Shown here piece after piece: positions 1-6,728 of a DNA stretch of 36,668 nucleotides. Origin of the DNA: Candidatus Aenigmatarchaeota archaeon. Lineage in GTDB: Archaea > Aenigmatarchaeota > Aenigmatarchaeia > GW2011-AR5 > JAGGXF01. The notes under the pieces were generated by a model. That model had not been told where the DNA came from and searched no databases. It worked only from the letters and a program-made list of their open reading frames with translations. The stretch lies in the NCBI GenBank assembly GCA_021163205.1, contig JAGGXF010000016.1, positions 1 to 36,668 on the forward strand, written 5' to 3'. Made by a program: the position numbers and the translations under genes. Position 1 is the stretch's first letter. Each line of letters begins with the position of its first letter.

Positions 1-234
1 ATTTAATGCTTCTTTTCTGAAGAAGATCCATCTAAGAAGCCATGGAATCAATAAAGCAAAAAAGAGGATGATATTGAAGTAAAATAATACATAAGCCAGA
101 TTTTTCAGGAAAGGAATATATTGAGAATAGAATAAACTGGTCATAGCCAGTATTCCTGTTCCCATAACACTTGCGAACCAGGATGGCGTGAAGTTCTTAA
201 CGACTTGGCATTTACACTCTATATCTCTTAACAT
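1..234 (-). CDS. TDT/SLAC1-family transporter, N-terminal part (cut by window edge)
   Basis: The first 78 codons are present; the gene continues beyond base 1. After a short Cys-containing cytoplasmic start (residues 1-11) comes the segment VVKNFTPSWFASVMGTGILA, which resembles the first helix of the TDT family (TehA tellurite-resistance / Mae1 dicarboxylate / SLAC1 anion channel). A second hydrophobic helix follows at about residues 47-66. Family members are ten-helix membrane proteins that move anions, malate, sulfite or tellurite-related species; the substrate cannot be told here. A strong Shine-Dalgarno (GGAGGGGTG, 238-246 on the minus strand) supports this start, and the gene begins 17 bases after the arsR stop, so the two are probably one operon. 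Family call is from short N-terminal similarity only. Confidence 0.72.
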   Translation of the reverse strand, partial: MLRDIECKCQVVKNFTPSWFASVMGTGILAMTSLFYSQYIPFLKNLAYVLFYFNIILFFALLIPWLLRWIFFRKEALN

Positions 235-251
235 AACACCCCTCCGATATT

Positions 252-533
252 TTAGATCTTTTGATTATCTTGGTTTGCTCCCTTATTTAGTATTCTTAAT
301 ATTTCTCTAACTTTCTCGTTTGTTAGTCTATAATATATCTTTCTTCCTTCCCTTCTTGACTCAATAATCCCTAAACTTTCAAGCTTTGCTAATTGAATTG
401 AAACTGTTGATTGGGTTCTTTTTGTAAATGGGACTATTTCACAAACGCATTTTTCTCCATCCAGGAGAGATTCGATTATCTTTAATCTAGTCTCATCACA
501 TAATGCTTTGAATATTTTTGTCGATTCTCTCAT
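252..533 (-). CDS. arsR: ArsR-family winged-helix repressor with Cys-Val-Cys sensor motif
   Basis: A 93-residue winged-helix DNA-binding protein of the ArsR/SmtB family: the N-terminal helix reads STKIFKALCDETRLKIIESL, the recognition helix region is QSTVSIQLAKLESLGII, and the wing is SRREGRKIYYRL. Residues Cys29 and Cys31 sit in EKCVCEI, matching the ELCVCDL-type alpha-3 site by which classic ArsR proteins sense As(III)/Sb(III) or similar thiophilic ions; Cys12 is a possible third ligand. It is the first gene of a probable operon with a TDT-family transporter, so it likely represses that transporter. A TATA-like box lies about 25 bases ahead of the ATG, implying a leaderless message. The inducer is inferred from the motif, not shown. 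Confidence 0.87.
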   Translation of the reverse strand: MRESTKIFKALCDETRLKIIESLLDGEKCVCEIVPFTKRTQSTVSIQLAKLESLGIIESRREGRKIYYRLTNEKVREILRILNKGANQDNQKI

Positions 534-568
534 ATTGAAATATTGATAAATGTAAATATATATAAACT
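532..568 (-). promoter_or_regulatory. arsR promoter with possible operator overlapping the start codon
   Basis: On the minus strand an A/T-only TATA-like box (554-568, core TTTATATATATTT) lies about 25 bases before the arsR ATG, the archaeal leaderless spacing. A short inverted repeat, ATATT-GA-AATAT at 532-543, overlaps the start codon and is placed where a repressor could block transcription start. The arms are only 5 bp and A/T-rich, so operator status is a guess. Confidence 0.45.
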
Positions 569-630
569 TTATGCTTGTGTCAAGAAAAATACCAAAGACA
601 AAAAGCGGTGGCTTACGATAATTTTAGTTT

Positions 631-674
631 TTTTGGCGAGGGGCAGATTGAATATAAAGGAGCCCCGCCAAAAA
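631..674. other. GC-rich hairpin in the arsR-rps6e divergent region
   Basis: The left arm TTTTGGC(GA)GGGGC (631-644) pairs with GCCCCGCCAAAA (662-673): twelve base pairs with one 2-base bulge and a loop of about 17 bases. It is strikingly GC-rich against its surroundings. It ends a few bases before the rps6e TATA box, so it should lie upstream of the rps6e transcript. The T-run is on the 5' side and pairs with A's, so it is not a standard intrinsic terminator in either direction. It could be a small RNA, a protein-binding cruciform, or the end of an unseen transcript. Confidence 0.5.
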
Positions 675-677
675 CCC

Positions 678-751
678 TTTAAAAATCTTTCTGTTTATAT
701 TTAAGCATTACTGAAAACTCGGCTTGGACCTGCTGTTGAAAAGCAGCGGTC
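678..751 (+). promoter_or_regulatory. rps6e promoter and 5' leader hairpin
   Basis: TTTAAAAA at 678-685 is a good archaeal TATA box, predicting transcription start near 705-712 and a leader of about 60 bases, unusual in a window where most genes look leaderless. Within it GACCTGCT (727-734) pairs with AGCA-GC-GGTC (742-751), an 8-bp stem with a 2-base bulge and a 7-base loop, ending 11 bases before the Shine-Dalgarno. Ribosomal-protein autoregulation is a possible role; this is inference. Confidence 0.45.
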
Positions 752-772
752 GTGCAAAACTGAGGTGATTTG

Positions 773-1375
773 ATGGCTGTATTCAAGTTTGTTATTGGTT
801 CGAAGAAAGGAAAATGCTACCAACTGGAAAAAGAACAGAAAGAGTGTGAAGCTCTCTTTGGTAGGAAGATAGGAGATACGTTTTCTGCCGGCTTGCTCGG
901 ATTGGAAGGTTACGAACTCAAAATAACAGGCGGTTCTGACAAGGATGGATTTCCGATGAGGCCAGATGTCAATGGAATTGTTAGAAAGCGAATAATATTG
1001 ACGAAAGGAATAGGATTTTCAGGCAAGAAACGTGTCAGAAAAAAAATAGTCAAGATTAAAGGACTAAAAAGAAGAAAAATGATTCGAGGCAATACTATTG
1101 ATAAAGACATTGTACAGATAAATTGTGTAGTTGTTAAAGAAGGTGCGAAACCTCTTGAAGAGTTGCTTGGCTCTAAAACAAAGGAAAGTGAAACAAAAGC
1201 TGATGAAAAGAAAGAAGAAACTAAACCCGCAGAGAAGAAAGAAGAGAAGCCGATAGAAACGGAGAATAAAACGACAGGAGAAAAAAAGATAAAGGAAGAG
1301 GCAAAAGAAAAAACACCGAAAGAGGAAACTAAACAAGATAAAAAAGAGGATAAGAACACAAAAGAAAATAAATGA
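773..1375 (+). CDS. rps6e: 30S ribosomal protein S6e with long charged tail
   Basis: The first ~130 residues match archaeal/eukaryotic S6e: a beta-rich start (AVFKFVIGSKKGKCYQLE), the GGSDKDGFPMRPDV segment, and the basic GKKRVRKKIVKIKGLKRRK region that contacts rRNA. S6e is a small-subunit structural protein. Archaeal S6e proteins usually stop near 125-135 residues; this one is 200 residues because of a Lys/Glu/Thr-rich low-complexity tail from about residue 134. ATG 773 is preferred to the in-frame TTG at 770, because GAGGTGA (762-768) is spaced correctly for it. The stop codon overlaps the start region of aIF2 gamma, giving the S6e-aIF2 gamma order seen in many archaea. Confidence 0.95.
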   Translation: MAVFKFVIGSKKGKCYQLEKEQKECEALFGRKIGDTFSAGLLGLEGYELKITGGSDKDGFPMRPDVNGIVRKRIILTKGIGFSGKKRVRKKIVKIKGLKRRKMIRGNTIDKDIVQINCVVVKEGAKPLEELLGSKTKESETKADEKKEETKPAEKKEEKPIETENKTTGEKKIKEEAKEKTPKEETKQDKKEDKNTKENK

Positions 1376-1376
1376 G

Positions 1377-2630
1377 GTGATAATATTCGAAACTGATGAA
1401 AAAAACATTAACAAAGAGTCTGCTATAGATACACGGTTGATTCCAGAGATTAATATTGCTCTACTTGGCCACGTAGACCACGGAAAAACTACCCTTACAG
1501 AGGCACTGACAGGCAAATGGACAGATACCCATAGTGAAGAGCAGAAACGTGGTATCACTATACGTCTTGGGTATGCTGACACAACTTTTTATAAATGCAC
1601 GAAATGTGGCGCACTTGGCACAACAAAGAAATGCCAGAAGTGCTTTGCCGAGTGCGAACCAATTCGAACCGTTTCTTTTATCGACGCGCCTGGACATGAA
1701 ACATTAATGGCTACGGTGTTATCTGGTGCTGCCATGACAGATGCGGCACTGCTTCTAATAGCAGCCAATGAAAAATGTCCGCAACCACAGACAAGGGAAC
1801 ATCTCTTGGCACTAGATGTTATAGATATTAAGGATATAATCATAGTTCAGACGAAAATCGATCTGGTTACCCCGGAACAGGCAAAAAAAAATTATGAAGA
1901 GATTAAACAATTTGTTAAGGGGACCATTGCTGAAAATGCGCCAATAATTCCGATAAGTGCTCAGCAGAATATAAATATAGATGTTCTCATAGAAGAGATC
2001 TTAAAGATAAAAACTCCGGAGAGAGATACAAAAAGTGAACCTTTGATATATGTAGCAAGAACTTTCGATATAAATAAGCCGGGCGCCAAACCAAAAGAAC
2101 TCAGGGGTGGAGTGCTCGGAGGAACCTTGGTAAAAGGCGTGATAAAAAAAGGTGACGAAATAGAAATCAAACCCGGTGTGTATGTGGATGGGAAATATAA
2201 AGCAATAAAAACAAAAATCGTCGATATAAGACAAGCTGGATTTAGTCTTGATGTGGGAACACCCGGAGGATTGCTCGGAATAATGACAACACTTGACCCA
2301 AGCCTATGTCGAGCAGATTCACTATCTGGAAACATTGCTGGCAGAAATCTCCCAGAGACCAGGAACGAATTTAGAATGACTGCCAATTTGTTCGAAAGTG
2401 CCATTGGGACAAAAGAGAAACCAACGATAAAAACAGGAGATGTCCTTATGCTTACGATAGCGGTTACCAAGACAATCGGCACCGCTACAACAGTTCATAA
2501 AGAAGGAGAAAAATATATCGTAGAAATAAAATTGAAGCTTCCAGTGTGCTTGATAGAATCTTCAAAAATAGCCATATCAAAACAAGTTGGTGGAAGGTGG
2601 CACTTAATAGGTTGGGGTGTTGTAGAATAG
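1377..2630 (+). CDS. eif2g: Translation initiation factor aIF2 subunit gamma
   Basis: This is the GTP-binding subunit of aIF2, which carries Met-tRNAi to the small subunit. Seen in order: P-loop GHVDHGKT (residues ~32-39), switch I RGITIRLGYA, the zinc knuckle CTKC...CQKC that is typical of the gamma subunit, DAPGHE (G3), TKID (G4) and SAQ (G5), then domains II and III. The family core normally begins just before PEVNIG; here about 20 extra residues precede PEINIALLGH. The start is uncertain: the only in-frame candidates are GTG 1377, which lies inside the GAGGTGAT ribosome-binding sequence overlapping the S6e stop, and TTG 1437. There is no in-frame ATG before the P-loop. Co-transcribed with rps6e. 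Confidence 0.95.
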   Translation: MIIFETDEKNINKESAIDTRLIPEINIALLGHVDHGKTTLTEALTGKWTDTHSEEQKRGITIRLGYADTTFYKCTKCGALGTTKKCQKCFAECEPIRTVSFIDAPGHETLMATVLSGAAMTDAALLLIAANEKCPQPQTREHLLALDVIDIKDIIIVQTKIDLVTPEQAKKNYEEIKQFVKGTIAENAPIIPISAQQNINIDVLIEEILKIKTPERDTKSEPLIYVARTFDINKPGAKPKELRGGVLGGTLVKGVIKKGDEIEIKPGVYVDGKYKAIKTKIVDIRQAGFSLDVGTPGGLLGIMTTLDPSLCRADSLSGNIAGRNLPETRNEFRMTANLFESAIGTKEKPTIKTGDVLMLTIAVTKTIGTATTVHKEGEKYIVEIKLKLPVCLIESSKIAISKQVGGRWHLIGWGVVE

Positions 2631-2702
2631 ATATGTGATATTTTTATATCTTAATGATTAGACCTGATAAAACTTATTATTCTTAAACTGTTTTCTAAGT
2701 TT

Positions 2703-3785
2703 TTAGCCACTTTTTAAGTAATTCAGATAACCAGATATGAATTTAGTGTCACCGTATATTAATAGGACCAAGCCCGTCAACATAAGAAATCGGACAATTG
2801 AATTTCCTGCGCCAATGGCCAACAAGTCATTGTTCGCGATATAGAGGCCAATGCCCCATATGCTGTAAGATAGATATGTTCCCACCATCCCACGTGCAAA
2901 AAAGAAAAGCATCCCAAAAACTATTGTAGCTATCAAACCCCCAAGATACGTGATTGTTATCGCATTAGTTGGACACTTCAGCTCTGCGTGGGGAGTTGAC
3001 GACAAATCCAAAATTATTGCTTTTCCACCTTCGCAACCAGCGGCATGTCCAATAAGAACATGCCCTACCTCATGAACTGCGAGTGTTGCGATAATGATAG
3101 CTATGTTGACTGCAATGACATAAGCAATAAAGTATATGATAGTATGAGTTTTCTTTCTTTTTCCATCAATTCTAACCCCCGTTATCTCATGTGGTCTATC
3201 TCCGTATAACATTTCAAGTGCGAAAAATATTATTGATACAAATAGCATGCTGTTTGGAATGAACCAGTAGAGAATAATTCCAGGTTCGAATATAGAAAGC
3301 ATCAAATAGACAAATGAAAGAAAACTAAAAAAGAGCCCAAACATGCCCGCATTCTTGAGATATCTCTCGGAAAATGCGTAGAGAAGGAAAAAAATAACCG
3401 AGGTTATTATGTAAGAAATCATCATTGTAAATAAAATCAGCTGGTGAATTCCCATATCCAAAAAAATGAATGAGAGAACATAAAGGAATAGTAGAAAAAG
3501 AACTTCTTTTCTCTTGGTAAGCTTGTATCCAATATAACCCAGCACAAAAGAAATTATTCCTGTTCCAACTGCCTTTATCTCCAGAAAAGTACTAAAAGAA
3601 TCTGGCGTAGCAAACCATATAAAATTGATAAGAGAAAATGTGAGGAAAGTGGAAGCGAGCAAAAAGAAGGATGAACCTATCTTTTTCCAATCTTTGTTCT
3701 TCCATGCAAAATAAAAGCTGATAAAAGACGCCAAAGATAGCCCGAAATATATTGTTCCGTTTAGCCCATAAGTCAAAAATGTCAT
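2703..3785 (-). CDS. Polytopic membrane protein with zinc-protease HExxH motif (M50-like)
   Basis: A 360-residue protein with about nine to ten hydrophobic segments. HEVGH at residues 238-242 lies in a hydrophobic helix (NIAIIIATLAVHEVGHVLIGH), the arrangement of site-2-protease (M50) intramembrane metallopeptidases. A GG-containing loop (CEGGKAIILDL) follows, and a late segment NNDLLAIGAGNS is in the place where M50 enzymes carry their third ligand, although the standard LDGG-type motif is not evident. It may be a divergent regulated-proteolysis enzyme or a related non-peptidase. A TATA-like box at about 3813-3825 is suitably placed for a leaderless ATG at 3785. It is convergent with aIF2 gamma. 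Substrate unknown. Confidence 0.7.
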   Translation of the reverse strand: MTFLTYGLNGTIYFGLSLASFISFYFAWKNKDWKKIGSSFFLLASTFLTFSLINFIWFATPDSFSTFLEIKAVGTGIISFVLGYIGYKLTKRKEVLFLLFLYVLSFIFLDMGIHQLILFTMMISYIITSVIFFLLYAFSERYLKNAGMFGLFFSFLSFVYLMLSIFEPGIILYWFIPNSMLFVSIIFFALEMLYGDRPHEITGVRIDGKRKKTHTIIYFIAYVIAVNIAIIIATLAVHEVGHVLIGHAAGCEGGKAIILDLSSTPHAELKCPTNAITITYLGGLIATIVFGMLFFFARGMVGTYLSYSIWGIGLYIANNDLLAIGAGNSIVRFLMLTGLVLLIYGDTKFISGYLNYLKSG

Positions 3786-3984
3786 TATATATATAATTAT
3801 TTTTATTGCTTATATATTTTCTCTGATATGTTCTCTCTTTTAGTCTTTTCTTCAACAATGCAAGGTATGATGAAGAAAGAGCAAAAAATACACCGAATTC
3901 TCAATAACGTCAGAAGTTATACTCATAACATAATTTTGTATCCTTAGGTAGATGAAGTTCAAGAAGGGGTGTAGGTTATAAAAG

Positions 3985-4509
3985 CTACCTGTCATAAATT
4001 TCTTCAGGTTTGAACCATAGCGCGATTTCTCTTTCAGCCTCTTCTATGCTTTCAGATGCGTGGACAATATTATGAACAGTTCTCCCCTCTTTATTTGCCA
4101 CCACTATAGAATCGTTGCTCAGGTCACCTCGAATGGTTCCTGGCTCCGCCTTGCACGGGTCTGTGTAGCCAGATATCTGTCTCATTTTTTTAACTGCGTT
4201 CTCACCTTGTAGTACCATAGCGACAACGGGCCCAGATGTTATGTATTCCCGCAGCCACTGTATTATTTTCTTTCCTTGCTCAACTGGGTCAGCCGCTTCG
4301 TAGCCGTTTTCTATGCCTTTTTCTCCAAGTGCCTTTATCATCGAGTCTGGGTAATGTTGAGCAGCCAGTTCTTCACTAGCTTTCGTCATTTTCATGGCTA
4401 CTATCTTGAGGTCAGTATCCTCTATTCTTTTTATGACCTCGCCGATGATATTCCGCTTCACAGCATCTGGTTTTATCAAGACCAGTGTTCGTTCTTTTTC
4501 CATTTTCAT
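3985..4509 (-). CDS. ndk: Nucleoside diphosphate kinase
   Basis: It transfers the gamma phosphate between nucleoside triphosphates and diphosphates. The N-terminus ERTLVLIKPDAVKRNIIGEVIKRIED is family-typical, RQISGYTDPCKAEPGTIRGD is the nucleotide-binding loop, and NIVHASES contains the phospho-accepting histidine. About 174 residues, slightly longer than the usual ~150 because of a C-terminal extension (ALWFKPEEIYDR), common in archaeal NDKs. Start chosen at ATG 4509 (MKMEKERT): GAGG lies 8-12 bases upstream and TATA-like boxes are further up; a more upstream start would add residues unlike the family. Follows uS10 on the same strand after about 90 bases. Confidence 0.95.
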   Translation of the reverse strand: MKMEKERTLVLIKPDAVKRNIIGEVIKRIEDTDLKIVAMKMTKASEELAAQHYPDSMIKALGEKGIENGYEAADPVEQGKKIIQWLREYITSGPVVAMVLQGENAVKKMRQISGYTDPCKAEPGTIRGDLSNDSIVVANKEGRTVHNIVHASESIEEAEREIALWFKPEEIYDR

Positions 4510-4601
4510 CGCTCGTGTCCTCATTAGAATGGGGCGTTTAAGAATATAATACAAATATGTTATATTTAAAAGTTTTCAACCATTTCTAAATTTTCTGAAT
4601 T

Positions 4602-4928
4602 CTAGTCCGTTAGCTCTATCTCTATGTTAACATCACGCGGTATTGGAATTCTCGTTATTTGTCTCAATACACGCTCATTTGCGCCAATATCAAGAACACG
4701 TTTATGTATGCGCATTTCCCATTTTTCCCAATTCTTCCCTCCGCCCCCACGATGCATTCCGTCGCCACACGGGGTTTTCATCACGGGAATTCTTATTCGC
4801 TTTGTTGGCAAAGGAATTGGTCCGGACACAGCTACGCCTAGCTTTTCTGCCGTGTCCTTTATTTCGCTACAAATATCATCCAGCTGTTTCGGGTCCCTGC
4901 CTGTTAACTTTATTCTTGCCTTTTGCAT
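4602..4928 (-). CDS. rps10: 30S ribosomal protein uS10
   Basis: A 108-residue small-subunit head protein. The start MQKARIKLTGRDPKQLDDICSE and GPIPLPTKRIRIPVMKTPCGDG (with the exposed loop) are characteristic, as is the C-terminal IPRDVNIEIEL strand. ATG 4928 is the family-typical start; the GTG at 4946 that would lengthen it lies inside the GGTGAT sequence that probably serves as ribosome-binding site. In many archaea rps10 follows EF-1 alpha; here it stands alone, divergent from the methylthiotransferase and upstream of ndk. Confidence 0.95.
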   Translation of the reverse strand: MQKARIKLTGRDPKQLDDICSEIKDTAEKLGVAVSGPIPLPTKRIRIPVMKTPCGDGMHRGGGGKNWEKWEMRIHKRVLDIGANERVLRQITRIPIPRDVNIEIELTD

Positions 4929-5018
4929 AGGAAAAATAATCACCAATTAACTATAAAAATGTTTCTAATGGCGTTTTTTAGTTCGAAATGCCATTTTAAT
5001 TATTTTTTGACATAAATC

Positions 5019-6296
5019 ATGGTTATGAACGTTTGTATAGAAACATATGGGTGCTCTGCAAACCAAAGCGATAGTGAAATTATGGCTGGTCTGTTAACAC
5101 AGGCAGGTTTTGACATTGTGCATGACCCAGAACTAGCAGATATTATTATAATAAACACCTGCATAGTTAAAGGCACGACAGAACGAAGAGTCATATCAAA
5201 AATAAAAAAGATCGAAAAAAGCGAGAAAAAGCTCGTGGTCGCTGGTTGCATGCCAGAAGCCATGTACAAGCAACTACGAGAGATTACGAAAGTGCCTGCG
5301 GTTGGGCCTTATCAAATTAAAAAAATCGTTTCAATTGTAAAGGCAGCAATAGAAGGAAAACAAATAGAAGCGCTGGGTGGAAGATGTAACAAAACACTTC
5401 TGCCTAAAATCAGAAGGAATCCAGTCATTGACATCATTCAAATACAGCACGGTTGCCTTTCCGCCTGCTCTTTTTGCATAACGAGAAAGGCGCGCGGCTC
5501 ATTGCACTCGGAAAGTCCTGATAGTATAAGCAGGGAAGTTTTGCTTGCTCATAAGGCAGGTGTAAAAGAATTCTGGTTCACCGGTCAGGACACCGGTTGT
5601 TATGGCTTTGATATGAATACGAATCTGGCTGAGCTTATTAACAAAGTTACGACTAACGTAAAAGGAAAGTATTTTATCCGTCTTGGTATGATGAACCCGC
5701 AACACGCAAAACAGATTTTATCAGAACTTATAGAAGCATACAAGCACGATCAGGTTTTCAAGTTTCTACATATTCCTGTTCAGTCCGGCTCTAACAGGAT
5801 TCTCACAGATATGAGGCGTGGGCATGATGTGGAAGATTTTGTTAGTGCTGTTGAACAGTTCAGAAGAAACATACCAGGCATAACAATATGGACGGACATA
5901 ATTGTTGGGTACCCGGGAGAAACAGACAAAGATTTCCAGAAAACCATAGATTTGCTGAAAAAAATACAACCCGACTACACAAATATATCAAGGTTCACGA
6001 CAAGACCGGGGACAGAGGCAGCAAAAGAGAAACAACTACCCACAGAAATAAAGAAACAACGCAGCAGAGTCGCGAGCAAGATAGTCGACAAGATTTGTCT
6101 GCAACAAAACAAGAGATGGGTTGACTGGTCCGGCATTGCACTTGTAGATGAATACAATCGCGCAAAGCAAACATGGATCGCTAGGAACTACGCATACAAG
6201 CCTATTGTGTTAAAAGGTCAATATAGACTCGGCCAATTCGTGAAGGTCAAAATAAAAGAGGCGGCAACAACGCATCTTGTAGGTGTTGCCATCTAA
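5019..6296 (+). CDS. tRNA-t6A37 methylthiotransferase (e-MtaB/CDKAL1-type radical SAM)
   Basis: It converts t6A37 to ms2t6A37 in tRNAs reading ANN codons. Three domains are visible: UPF0004 N-terminus with three cluster cysteines (ETYGCSANQSDSE, NTCIVK, AGCMPE); radical SAM core with the CxxxCxxC motif CLSACSFC at about residues 146-153; and a C-terminal TRAM-like domain (from about 365, RYLG-like beta strands ending VKVKIKEAATTHLVGVAI). The short HPELAD-type region and the archaeal/eukaryotic style of the TRAM domain favour the e-MtaB/CDKAL1 branch over bacterial MiaB. ATG 5019 (or 5025) sits about 25 bases after a TATA-like stretch, so it is probably leaderless. 425 residues, normal length. 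Confidence 0.93.
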   Translation: MVMNVCIETYGCSANQSDSEIMAGLLTQAGFDIVHDPELADIIIINTCIVKGTTERRVISKIKKIEKSEKKLVVAGCMPEAMYKQLREITKVPAVGPYQIKKIVSIVKAAIEGKQIEALGGRCNKTLLPKIRRNPVIDIIQIQHGCLSACSFCITRKARGSLHSESPDSISREVLLAHKAGVKEFWFTGQDTGCYGFDMNTNLAELINKVTTNVKGKYFIRLGMMNPQHAKQILSELIEAYKHDQVFKFLHIPVQSGSNRILTDMRRGHDVEDFVSAVEQFRRNIPGITIWTDIIVGYPGETDKDFQKTIDLLKKIQPDYTNISRFTTRPGTEAAKEKQLPTEIKKQRSRVASKIVDKICLQQNKRWVDWSGIALVDEYNRAKQTWIARNYAYKPIVLKGQYRLGQFVKVKIKEAATTHLVGVAI

Positions 6297-6341
6297 TCTA
6301 CAATGAATTATAATCTATAGATAATTTACAAACCAATCCCT

Positions 6342-6728
6342 TTATAAGACAAGTCCGGCAACCCTGCTCACGATTCCTGAGTAGATTAGTATTTGATATA
6401 TCACAAATGCAACGATAGCAACTTTCATATTTGTAGTTGAATCTTTTCTCAGGAATATCTCGCCAAGAACAAACCAGACAAATAGAGGAACCAAAATAAA
6501 ACCGATGAAAGGGATGTATCTGGCAAGCAAAGCCTGCGCCAGCGGTGTGAGGAAGTATGTAAAAAAGGACATAACAAGAACTTCTTTGGCTTCCATCTCA
6601 TGAGCTATGATTGCATCAGACAAGACTATGGAAACGAATATTATGGTCGTGGAAATCAGGAGACTGACAACGCCTTCAATGGTTATCGGAACGAGCGAAA
6701 ATAATATAGATAGCCCCAATGCATTCAC
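6342..6728 (-). CDS. Small integral membrane protein of unknown function (four helices)
   Basis: A 128-residue protein with four predicted membrane helices (about residues 4-20, 24-40, 50-90 as a long hydrophobic region, and 103-125), charged residues limited to short loops (AHEMEAKE, RKDSTTNMK). The layout recalls Yip1-domain or YIP1-like small membrane proteins, but I see no defining motif. The GTG start overlaps the gatE stop (GTGA), so it is translationally coupled and is the last gene of the gatD operon. No function can be assigned. Confidence 0.7.
   Translation of the reverse strand: MNALGLSILFSLVPITIEGVVSLLISTTIIFVSIVLSDAIIAHEMEAKEVLVMSFFTYFLTPLAQALLARYIPFIGFILVPLFVWFVLGEIFLRKDSTTNMKVAIVAFVIYQILIYSGIVSRVAGLVL

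Noticed and set aside
3858-3947. A 29-codon plus-strand frame (starts MQGMMKKEQKIHRIL)
   Set aside because: Too short, TATA-like sequence too far upstream, no ribosome-binding site.
4624-4950. Long plus-strand frames opposite uS10
   Set aside because: Antisense shadows of a strongly conserved ribosomal protein gene.
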